Shown in pieces: positions 57,686 through 64,000 of a stretch of 64,000 nucleotides of DNA. Below the pieces are notes generated by a model. That model worked only from the letters and a program-made list of their open reading frames with translations, was not told the DNA's origin and did not search any database. Made by a program: the position numbers and the translations under genes. The DNA is from a virus: positions 1-64,000 of IMG/VR virus record IMGVR_UViG_3300020433_000743. One strand, given 5' to 3'. Each line of letters starts with the position of its first letter. The first letter of the stretch is position 1.

Positions 57686-60068
57686 TTATATTCCAGATTC
57701 TATCACAATAATCTTTTATAGATCTATCAGAGGAGAAGAAACCAGATCTTGCGATGTTCAACAATGACATTCTATTCCATGTATCCTTTTTTGTCCAGGC
57801 CTGACTGACTTTATCTTGAGCATTGATATAATCCTCAAAGTCAGCCATTACAAAAAATGGATCATTATTTTTTAAATTATATATTAAAGGTGAGAACATA
57901 TCTCTATCACCTGCACTGAAATGTCCACCCTCAATAAGACGTATTGCTTCACCTAATTCTGTACCAATATAATGTTGTGGATCATAATGATTCTTTTGCA
58001 GTTCAGCAATCTCAGATTCAGTCTTACCAAATAAGAAGAAGTTCTCCTCACCCACAAGGTCACGTATCTCTACATTAGCACCATCTAATGTACCTATAGT
58101 CAGAGCACCATTCATTTGGAACTTCATGTTTCCTGTACCTGATGCTTCTTTACCTGCGGTAGATATTTGTTCTGATAAGTCGGCAGCAGGATATACTTTC
58201 TCTCCTAGTTTTACACTATAATTTGGTAGGAATATAACTTTTAAAAGATCTCTACTATCAGGATCATTATTAACTACCTCTGCAATATTACAAATAAAGT
58301 TAATAATCATCTTAGCCATATAATAACCTGGTGCTGCTTTACCACCAAAGATTACCGTGCGTGGAACAATATTATCTGTCTGTCCATTTTTAATACGAAG
58401 ATACTGTACAATAACTTCAAGAGCACGAAGATGTTGTCTCTTATATTCATGTATTCTTTTAACATGAACATCAAACATACTTAAAGGGTTAACAGTAATA
58501 CCGAGATTATCTTGAATATAAACAGATAACTCATGTTTACCAAGTAACTTAGTTTGTTCAATCTTTTCTAATGCTTCTACATCATATTGATTGTCTTCTA
58601 ACTTTTTAAGTGACTCCATATTAGTAATCCAATCTTCACCAAGATATTCATTTAAAAAATCCTTAATCATAGGAGACACCCATCTGCGTGGAGTAACACC
58701 ATTAGTTACGTTAGTAAACTTATGAGGCCACAAGTCATAGAAATCAGGCATTAAGTTTGTCTTAATCAATTCCGAATGTAATGCTGCAACACCATTAACA
58801 TGATGAGATCCTACAGTTGCAAGATGAGCCATACGAACTGACTTACTACCAGACTCATCAATAATAGATAATTTACCTAACATAGATTCATCACCAGGAT
58901 AATTCAATCTTACTGTCTGTAAGAACCTAGCATTAATTTCATAGATAATTTCTAAATGCCTTGGTAGTAGATATTTGAATAAACCAAGATCCCATTTTTC
59001 CAATGCTTCTGGAAGTAGAGTATGGTTTGTATATGCTATAGACCTAGTTGTTATATCCCATGCAGTATCCCAATCAAAACGTTTATCATCTACAAGTAAT
59101 CTCATCAATTCTGCAACAGCAATAGAGGGATGAGTATCATTAAGTTGTACTTGATATCTGTCTGGAAAATCTTCTAAAGGTACTCCACACTTTTCTAAGT
59201 TACGAATCATATCTTGAAGAGACGCACTTACAAAGAAGAACTGTTGTTTCAATCTAAGTTGTCTTCCTTGATCTGTACCATCATTAGGATAAAGAACTTT
59301 AGATATAGTTTCTGATTGTACTCCTTGTTCTACTGATCCAAGATAGTCACCTATGTTAAATGCATAGAAGTCAAATATCTCAGTAGCATCTGCTCTCCAT
59401 AGTCTTAGTCTATTACAACTATCAACTCTATATCCTAACTGTAATACATCATAAGGAACTGCTACAACCTGTTCTTCTGGAACCCAACGACATCTGTAAT
59501 TACCATGATCTGATGTATAGTGTTCTACCTTACCACCAAATCCTACAAGACAAGACTCATCTGGATAACACATCTCCCATGGCCAATCTCCATGCAACCA
59601 GTTATCAGTAACTTCTATTTGTTGTCCTTCTTTTATTTCTTGTTTAAATATACCAAACTTATATCTTATACCATAACCAGTAGCAGGTACTTTCAGAGTC
59701 GCAAGAGACTCCATATAACATGCAGCAAGACGACCAAGACCACCATTACCTAATCCTGGTTCTTCTGCTAATTCTAGCACCTGATCTAATGTTGTATTAT
59801 AATCCTTTACTGCTTCTTCTGCTTCTTTATATACACCTAAATTTAAAAGATTATTTCCTAACTGTGGGCCAATCAAAAATTCTGCAGAAAGATATGCTAC
59901 TTTTTTTTCTACACTACAAATATCAGGTGCAAGATGATAGTCTATCATCCTATCCCTTATAGCATAACACAATGCCATGTAGATATCATGAGATGAAGCA
60001 GTCTCAGATCTCTTCCCTAATGTATAATAAAGACGATTCTTGATTGCAACAGATAAATTACTCGTCAA
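57675..60068 (-). CDS. glgP: Glycogen phosphorylase, full length
   Basis: 797 residues, normal bacterial length. N-terminal GLGNGGLGRLAACYMESLATL, YGIRYKFGIFKQ, QLNDTHPSIAVAELMR, GKAAPGYYMAK and the PLP motif EASGTGNMKF with Schiff-base K649 followed by NGALTIGTLDGANVE. All catalytic landmarks are intact. Cleaves glycogen with phosphate to glucose-1-phosphate. Apparent start is TTG (60068), overlapping regA by 11 bases, after AAGAAG. In transcription order it sits between regA and the oxygenase, inside what is normally a pure replication block. Glucose-1-phosphate is the substrate of phage RmlA. Confidence 0.97.
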   Translation of the reverse strand: MTSNLSVAIKNRLYYTLGKRSETASSHDIYMALCYAIRDRMIDYHLAPDICSVEKKVAYLSAEFLIGPQLGNNLLNLGVYKEAEEAVKDYNTTLDQVLELAEEPGLGNGGLGRLAACYMESLATLKVPATGYGIRYKFGIFKQEIKEGQQIEVTDNWLHGDWPWEMCYPDESCLVGFGGKVEHYTSDHGNYRCRWVPEEQVVAVPYDVLQLGYRVDSCNRLRLWRADATEIFDFYAFNIGDYLGSVEQGVQSETISKVLYPNDGTDQGRQLRLKQQFFFVSASLQDMIRNLEKCGVPLEDFPDRYQVQLNDTHPSIAVAELMRLLVDDKRFDWDTAWDITTRSIAYTNHTLLPEALEKWDLGLFKYLLPRHLEIIYEINARFLQTVRLNYPGDESMLGKLSIIDESGSKSVRMAHLATVGSHHVNGVAALHSELIKTNLMPDFYDLWPHKFTNVTNGVTPRRWVSPMIKDFLNEYLGEDWITNMESLKKLEDNQYDVEALEKIEQTKLLGKHELSVYIQDNLGITVNPLSMFDVHVKRIHEYKRQHLRALEVIVQYLRIKNGQTDNIVPRTVIFGGKAAPGYYMAKMIINFICNIAEVVNNDPDSRDLLKVIFLPNYSVKLGEKVYPAADLSEQISTAGKEASGTGNMKFQMNGALTIGTLDGANVEIRDLVGEENFFLFGKTESEIAELQKNHYDPQHYIGTELGEAIRLIEGGHFSAGDRDMFSPLIYNLKNNDPFFVMADFEDYINAQDKVSQAWTKKDTWNRMSLLNIARSGFFSSDRSIKDYCDRIWNINDN

Positions 60069-60492
60069 CTTTTTTCTTCTTGCTACCTATATTATACTTT
60101 GTTTCAAGTATCCAGTCATCTTTGTCTCTATATGCTAATACTTTGATCTGGTTTAAAGGAGCAATATCTTGTATCTTAGTTACATCCACAATCCCAATAA
60201 GTCCCCAATCAGCAAGAAGCTGAGCAATACGATTCCGACGCTGAACATCGTTAGAAGTAAGGTTAGCGTGTTTCCCGTCAAGAGCAAAAAGTTCTTTAAA
60301 GTGGACAAGGTAATACCTCCCTTGTTTATGAAGTATATGACAACTTTGATATATCTTTTTCTCTTTCCTTGATGCTACTCCGATTCTAGTTAGAGTCTCT
60401 CTAACTTTTAAAAAGTCATCTGGTTCTTTTAATGTAACTTCTACCATTTGATCGGTAGTCCATTTCACTTCAGGCTCTTGCACCACACTCAT
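60058..60492 (-). CDS. regA: RegA translational repressor
   Basis: 144 residues. VEVTLKEPDDFLKVRETLTRIG, YQSCHILHKQGRYYLVHFKELFALDG and IAQLLADWGLIGIVDV follow T4 RegA closely. Binds start regions of early mRNAs to repress translation. About 20 residues longer than T4 RegA at the ends. Overlaps gp62 by 4 bases, as in T4. Confidence 0.96.
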   Translation of the reverse strand: MSVVQEPEVKWTTDQMVEVTLKEPDDFLKVRETLTRIGVASRKEKKIYQSCHILHKQGRYYLVHFKELFALDGKHANLTSNDVQRRNRIAQLLADWGLIGIVDVTKIQDIAPLNQIKVLAYRDKDDWILETKYNIGSKKKKVDE

Positions 60493-60872
60493 CGTTTTCC
60501 TCCAGTTTCAAATTTCGATTTTATAAAATTAAGTTGTTCAGTTGTGAGGATTTTAAGAGCTTGTTTTGCTTTCTCGTTACTATAACCATAATAACGTTTT
60601 ACCATGTCAAGATCTTTAATCTCATCTTTACGGAGCCAAGGAGAGAATCTCTTCTTAGGTCTGAGTGTATTTAGATAAAAATCATATTGCAACTTTTTAG
60701 GTAAAAAATGATACTGATTCATTTCATTTGCAAACATGATTGAATCTAGGTGACCAGAATAAATACGGTTCACAATATAGGGTGCATAGTCCTTCTCCAA
60801 TGAAGGATCTTCTTCAATAAGATTTTTCTTTGTTTGGTTAATTGAGTTCAACCAATCTTTCAATTCAGTCAT
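60489..60872 (-). CDS. 62: Clamp loader small subunit (gp62)
   Basis: 127 residues. LKDWLNSINQTKKNLIEEDP, YAPYIVNRIYSGH, and the SPWLRKDEIKDLDMVKRYYGYSNEKAK stretch match phage gp62. Works with gp44 (not in window) to load the gp45 clamp. Here it is followed by regA as in T4 but preceded by oxygenase genes instead of gp44. Confidence 0.93.
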   Translation of the reverse strand: MTELKDWLNSINQTKKNLIEEDPSLEKDYAPYIVNRIYSGHLDSIMFANEMNQYHFLPKKLQYDFYLNTLRPKKRFSPWLRKDEIKDLDMVKRYYGYSNEKAKQALKILTTEQLNFIKSKFETGGKR

Positions 60873-61381
60873 GATTTAATAAATTTATATGCTAGTGAGA
60901 CTCTAAATCCAGTGTAATATCTATGCGTTCCATCTGCATAGTGTGTTATATGAGATGGAAACATTATAGCACGGTTTGGTTTATATCCAATAATTTTTGT
61001 TGGTTCGTTACCATCCTCTGAAAAGATAAGATGACCACCCCAGTTTATTTCCCATACTGGATTTGGATAATATAGAAAGGTATAATCTCCATCATCTGTA
61101 TGAGGATTTCCTGACTGGCCTGCTGATTGACCATTAGCATATATTCTGCGTACTCTATAAGATATCCCTAGTTTATGGCAGATAATATCATACAAATATT
61201 TACTGAAGTATTCTTCTTTATGGAGTTTATCCATATGCCAAAACCAATTATTATTGTTGCCTCCACTTGGAGCCCACTTAGGTCTTAACAATAGATCAAA
61301 GATCTCCTTTCTAATATCTTCAGTAAAGAAATTATCATAGACATTAATACTAGGAGTAATAACAACCTTACTTAATTCCAA
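60869..61381 (-). CDS. 2OG-Fe(II) dioxygenase (TTG start)
   Basis: 170 residues from the TTG at 61381, which follows GGGGG by 10 bases; a further TTG at 61411 is the alternative, and no ATG is in frame. H94-x-D96 (PHTDDGDY), distal His 144 or 147 (SHITHY), R160 (GFRVSLAY). P4H-like. The start lies inside the preceding 54-residue gene. Confidence 0.83.
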   Translation of the reverse strand: MELSKVVITPSINVYDNFFTEDIRKEIFDLLLRPKWAPSGGNNNNWFWHMDKLHKEEYFSKYLYDIICHKLGISYRVRRIYANGQSAGQSGNPHTDDGDYTFLYYPNPVWEINWGGHLIFSEDGNEPTKIIGYKPNRAIMFPSHITHYADGTHRYYTGFRVSLAYKFIKS

Positions 61382-61536
61382 TGTCGGATTACCCCCGCAA
61401 TAATAAAGCAATTAGTGATAAGATAACTGAAAAATATAAGAGTCCGTACCACAAGTACGTGATTGTCATATTTTTTTGTTCGCTCGTCTGCGAATGATCC
61501 GAGTGCATACTTCCAGATTCTCCAGAGCCTAATCAT
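61372..61536 (-). CDS. 54-residue membrane protein, unknown
   Basis: MIRLWRIWKYALGSFADERTK followed by a membrane helix (LIFFSYLITNCFIIAGVI). I associate this kind of sequence with cyanophages near gp44/gp62. Start at 61536 chosen; a longer frame begins in the upstream gene. Confidence 0.7.
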   Translation of the reverse strand: MIRLWRIWKYALGSFADERTKKYDNHVLVVRTLIFFSYLITNCFIIAGVIRHWN

Positions 61537-62173
61537 ATTTAATCCAATGCCGATCTTCACGACGTGTATTATCTATCTTCCTATTAAAAGGAAAACTAAC
61601 AGATAGTCTTTTAGTATGTGATGTTGCTAAATGAGGATAATATCTTGGTATCCAAATAGCATCACCTGGTTGCATATCAACGTCCAATATAGGTTTTTGA
61701 TCAATCTCTATCTTAACATCTTTCTTATCTTTTAGCAATTCCTCAGGATTAGAAACTGCCTCCCATACTTTAAAATTTGTTGTTCCCTCACATTGAACTA
61801 TAACATTATCACTCATATCAAAATGAATTTCAAATGGATGTACTGGTTTTAAATTACGACACAAGTAAATATGTGCATCTGTTTCTTGATCATATTCATC
61901 TTCTAAATTTTTAGCAAACTCATTTATTTTTTCTGTAACTCTAGACATGTCTGTAAAATAACAAACACCACTTTCCTCAATAATTTTTTCTAGTAAACTA
62001 GACGGATAACAATTAGCATCAGTGCACCAGTAATTATTTTTCCATGTATCAGTTCCTTCTCCAAATACCCTCACTCTACGTACAGACATTAAAGGTCTTA
62101 TATTAAGAATATCAGACATTTCTTTCCAAGATAATAAATTAGGATAGTATCCTTTTTCAAATTTAGGAATCAT
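61529..62173 (-). CDS. Cupin/JmjC-like oxygenase
   Basis: 214 residues. H117-x-D119 (IHFDMSDN) and H181 (RYYPHLATS), with MQPGDAIWIPRYYPH typical of cupin-8/JmjC hydroxylases. Iron and 2-oxoglutarate dependent hydroxylation of a protein is likely. Confidence 0.8.
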   Translation of the reverse strand: MIPKFEKGYYPNLLSWKEMSDILNIRPLMSVRRVRVFGEGTDTWKNNYWCTDANCYPSSLLEKIIEESGVCYFTDMSRVTEKINEFAKNLEDEYDQETDAHIYLCRNLKPVHPFEIHFDMSDNVIVQCEGTTNFKVWEAVSNPEELLKDKKDVKIEIDQKPILDVDMQPGDAIWIPRYYPHLATSHTKRLSVSFPFNRKIDNTRREDRHWIKYD

Positions 62174-62823
62174 TTATCTACAAGATACACGTTACCAGAA
62201 ATTGATATACGCTTTTCATCTGACGTATAGAATGGATTTACTCCATGATACATTTTGGCGGGGAAAAATACCATAGACCACTCCCATTTACTATCAAGGT
62301 TTATATGGTAAGACTCTTGCCCACCAAGAGTGCTATTATATGAAAAATAAAATGCTGAAGTCTCATTACCCTTTACCTTTGGATATACTTTTTGTTCTTT
62401 CATATAATCAAAAGGTATCTTCACCCAAATTACAAATGAAAATGAACCTGTATGAATATGGGCTGGATTAAAATCATACTTACTTTGATAGTTAACCCAT
62501 AGTTCACCTAACTGGAAATCAGGATTCTTTTGCTGAAGTTTTTCTAAAGGTAAAATTGAAGCAAGATAGTTTGCTTGTACTCCAGTCATACTTGGATGCA
62601 AATTAAATTGTTCCATATACTGGTATGATAATAATTGTGCAAACCTAGAAACTTCTTTAGTTATAGGAAGTGTATATTCTTCTTGAAGATGACCCCTGAG
62701 AGTGTTTCTAGCATCTTGTCCATGATTCTGCATAGAAGAAAGCAGTTCTTCTCTCACGGACTGAGGAACAACCGCATGTAACCAACCTGGTGATTTTATC
62801 CAGTGGGGTTTAATCTGTATCAT
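62170..62823 (-). CDS. 2OG oxygenase-like protein with H-x-H
   Basis: 217 residues, in the style of the TIGR02466-type putative oxygenases. Metal site H122-x-H124 (PAHIHTGS) in place of H-x-D, distal His 193 (MYHGVNPF), R205. The H-x-H may change metal binding. Overlaps the cupin gene by 4 bases. Confidence 0.72.
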   Translation of the reverse strand: MIQIKPHWIKSPGWLHAVVPQSVREELLSSMQNHGQDARNTLRGHLQEEYTLPITKEVSRFAQLLSYQYMEQFNLHPSMTGVQANYLASILPLEKLQQKNPDFQLGELWVNYQSKYDFNPAHIHTGSFSFVIWVKIPFDYMKEQKVYPKVKGNETSAFYFSYNSTLGGQESYHINLDSKWEWSMVFFPAKMYHGVNPFYTSDEKRISISGNVYLVDK

Positions 62824-62971
62824 ATTTTTTTAATTGTGCCTCCAATACATATTCCATACTCTCAATATTTTCCCTTAAATAATCTTCCCAAGGATTTCCC
62901 TCTATATGATCATGCAAATGAGCAAGATGATTTAAAGCAAATATCAATTTGGTTTTATCATTCAACTTCAT
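62810..62971 (-). CDS. 53-residue helical protein, unknown
   Basis: MKLNDKTKLIFALNHLAHLHDHIEG; acidic helical tail. Start at 62971 preferred over a longer frame that lies in the preceding gene. Unknown. Confidence 0.6.
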   Translation of the reverse strand: MKLNDKTKLIFALNHLAHLHDHIEGNPWEDYLRENIESMEYVLEAQLKKYDTD

Positions 62972-63122
62972 TTTTTCTAGACCTATTCTTAATAATAATC
63001 CTATCGTTTTCGTAGTCAGCCACAAACTCCAAGACATCCATGTGATCCCACATTAACTCTTCATAGAGTGCATTCAGTCTCTCCATATCTTCATAGAGAT
63101 CATTTACATGTTCTTCGCTCAT
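62958..63122 (-). CDS. 54-residue acidic protein, unknown
   Basis: MSEEHVNDLYEDMERLNALYEE, helical, then a short strand-rich end (DRIIIKNRSRK). ATG overlaps the upstream stop (ATGA), supporting translation. Confidence 0.6.
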   Translation of the reverse strand: MSEEHVNDLYEDMERLNALYEELMWDHMDVLEFVADYENDRIIIKNRSRKNEVE

Positions 63123-64000
63123 CGAATAATTTGAATGTTGTTGTCCTCAGTCCAGAGTTCGACTTCATCTCTGAAACGACCATCTTGTTTTAGTTTGTCG
63201 TATCTTTTGGTTGCTTTACGTTTCCACCAAGAAATTATATTCTCTAAATGGAACTTGTCCCAATTCTGACCTTTCTTTAATTTATCTTCTTCTCCAAGTA
63301 ACACTTCTCTAATGTTAGCATATCCATAATCAGAAATATAAAATCTTTTCTTTTGAGTAAGTCCAAAAGCCATATCTATAACATCGTTGAACTTAGATAA
63401 CTTAGCATCTCGTCCATATTCTTTTAATGAATTCTTAATCCATGAAATCATTTTTGTTTGACGTTTCATTTTTTTAGAAGATGCCTTATTATCTGTAAGG
63501 GGTTGATTACCATTTAGTTTACTAAAATGATCATGAAGTTTATGGAAGGCATCTGCATGGAGCAGAGGAAGGAACTTACTCTCAGTTAGACCTTTATACC
63601 TTATATAAGGTTTAAGACCGTCATACTGCGATGCAGAGGTTGTAGAACCATATAAGGATGTAGTTTCAAATAATCCAATATCTTTCTCAAAGACTTCGTT
63701 CAATGTCTCTCTAGCAAAATGAGATACACATAGAAGTGCTAATAGTTTACCACCAAGATAATTGTATCCAAAAGGTTGTGATGGAACTATAACGAATCCC
63801 ATAACAGCATGACGATTGAATATAGAAAGATTAGGTTGATTGCCTAACCAAATATTTCTAGGTTTAGAATTAATAGTAGGAGAACCAAAACGAATGAATC
63901 CCAATACTTGTTGGGATCTTTTCTCATAGACCATCCAACGAAGTTCTCTACCTGGTATATTACTTTCGTTATTGTGTGATGAAACTGCTTTTAAAAGATT
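63119..64000 (-). CDS. DUF4338/DruA-like protein, start outside window
   Basis: The frame is open to base 64000, giving 293 residues without the N-terminus. GRELRWMVYEKRSQQVLGFIRFGSP and AVMGFVIVPSQPFGYNYLGGKLLALL are typical of the DUF4338 family, to which the Druantia defence component DruA belongs. It is also common in T4-like marine phages. Enzyme activity unknown. Confidence 0.75.
   Translation of the reverse strand, partial: NLLKAVSSHNNESNIPGRELRWMVYEKRSQQVLGFIRFGSPTINSKPRNIWLGNQPNLSIFNRHAVMGFVIVPSQPFGYNYLGGKLLALLCVSHFARETLNEVFEKDIGLFETTSLYGSTTSASQYDGLKPYIRYKGLTESKFLPLLHADAFHKLHDHFSKLNGNQPLTDNKASSKKMKRQTKMISWIKNSLKEYGRDAKLSKFNDVIDMAFGLTQKKRFYISDYGYANIREVLLGEEDKLKKGQNWDKFHLENIISWWKRKATKRYDKLKQDGRFRDEVELWTEDNNIQIIR

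Noticed and set aside
1-64000. CRISPR arrays, integrase, attachment sites, insertion sequences, tRNA genes
   Set aside because: None seen; no spaced direct repeats, transposase or recombinase motifs were found on either strand.

Overview
This window is part of a T4-like myovirus genome infecting marine cyanobacteria (a cyanomyovirus). The evidence is AT-rich DNA, almost all genes tightly packed on the minus strand, T4 replication proteins (gp43, gp41, gp61, gp62, UvsX, RegA, NrdA/NrdB), and cyanophage host-derived genes (psbA, five hli genes, talC, speD, hsp20, mazG, purM, pyrE). No tRNA, CRISPR, integrase or insertion sequence was seen.

Layout. 1-2.5 kb: psbA (cut by the window edge), a run of micro-ORFs with single membrane segments, and five hli genes coupled by TAATG junctions. 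2.6-22.2 kb: a surface-glycan operon of about 23 genes. It has at least seven glycosyltransferases (GT25, GT6, GT11, two GT4, WlaTC/HtrL type, GT-D type), GDP-fucose genes (gmd, fcl), dTDP-rhamnose genes (rmlA, rmlB, rmlC), a nucleotide-heptose set (SIS isomerase, GHMP kinase, HAD phosphatase fused to a nucleotidyltransferase), a DegT aminotransferase, a radical SAM/SPASM protein and two 2OG-Fe(II) oxygenases. 22-27.8 kb: small secreted or membrane proteins, speD, a small beta-barrel protein, talC, and a structured non-coding RNA with its own promoter. 27.9-30.4 kb: the only plus-strand cassette, four secreted or membrane proteins. 30.4-36 kb: many small genes, including a nuclease, ndhI (NDH-1 Fe-S subunit) between two single-helix micro-ORFs, and an Nfu-type Fe-S scaffold. 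36-41 kb: nrdB, nrdA, primase. 41-48.6 kb: late or virion proteins, several starting with a T4-like capsid-targeting leader; one of these is a nucleotidyltransferase. 48.8-56.4 kb: purM, pyrE, mazG, gp41, uvsX, gp43 and two Sm-like paralogues. 56.5-64 kb: hsp20, a complete glycogen phosphorylase, regA, gp62, four oxygenase- or cupin-fold genes and a DUF4338/DruA-like gene running off the right edge.

How the genes could work together (inference). D1, Hli proteins and NdhI would keep photosynthetic and cyclic electron flow going. Glycogen phosphorylase would release glucose-1-phosphate from host glycogen. That is the direct substrate of the phage RmlA, and after conversion to glucose-6-phosphate it would feed the pentose phosphate route in which TalC works, supplying ribose and NADPH to NrdAB, PurM and PyrE. 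The phage also appears to carry a TTGACW-16/17-TATAAT class of host-type promoters and NATAAATA late promoters, listed individually.
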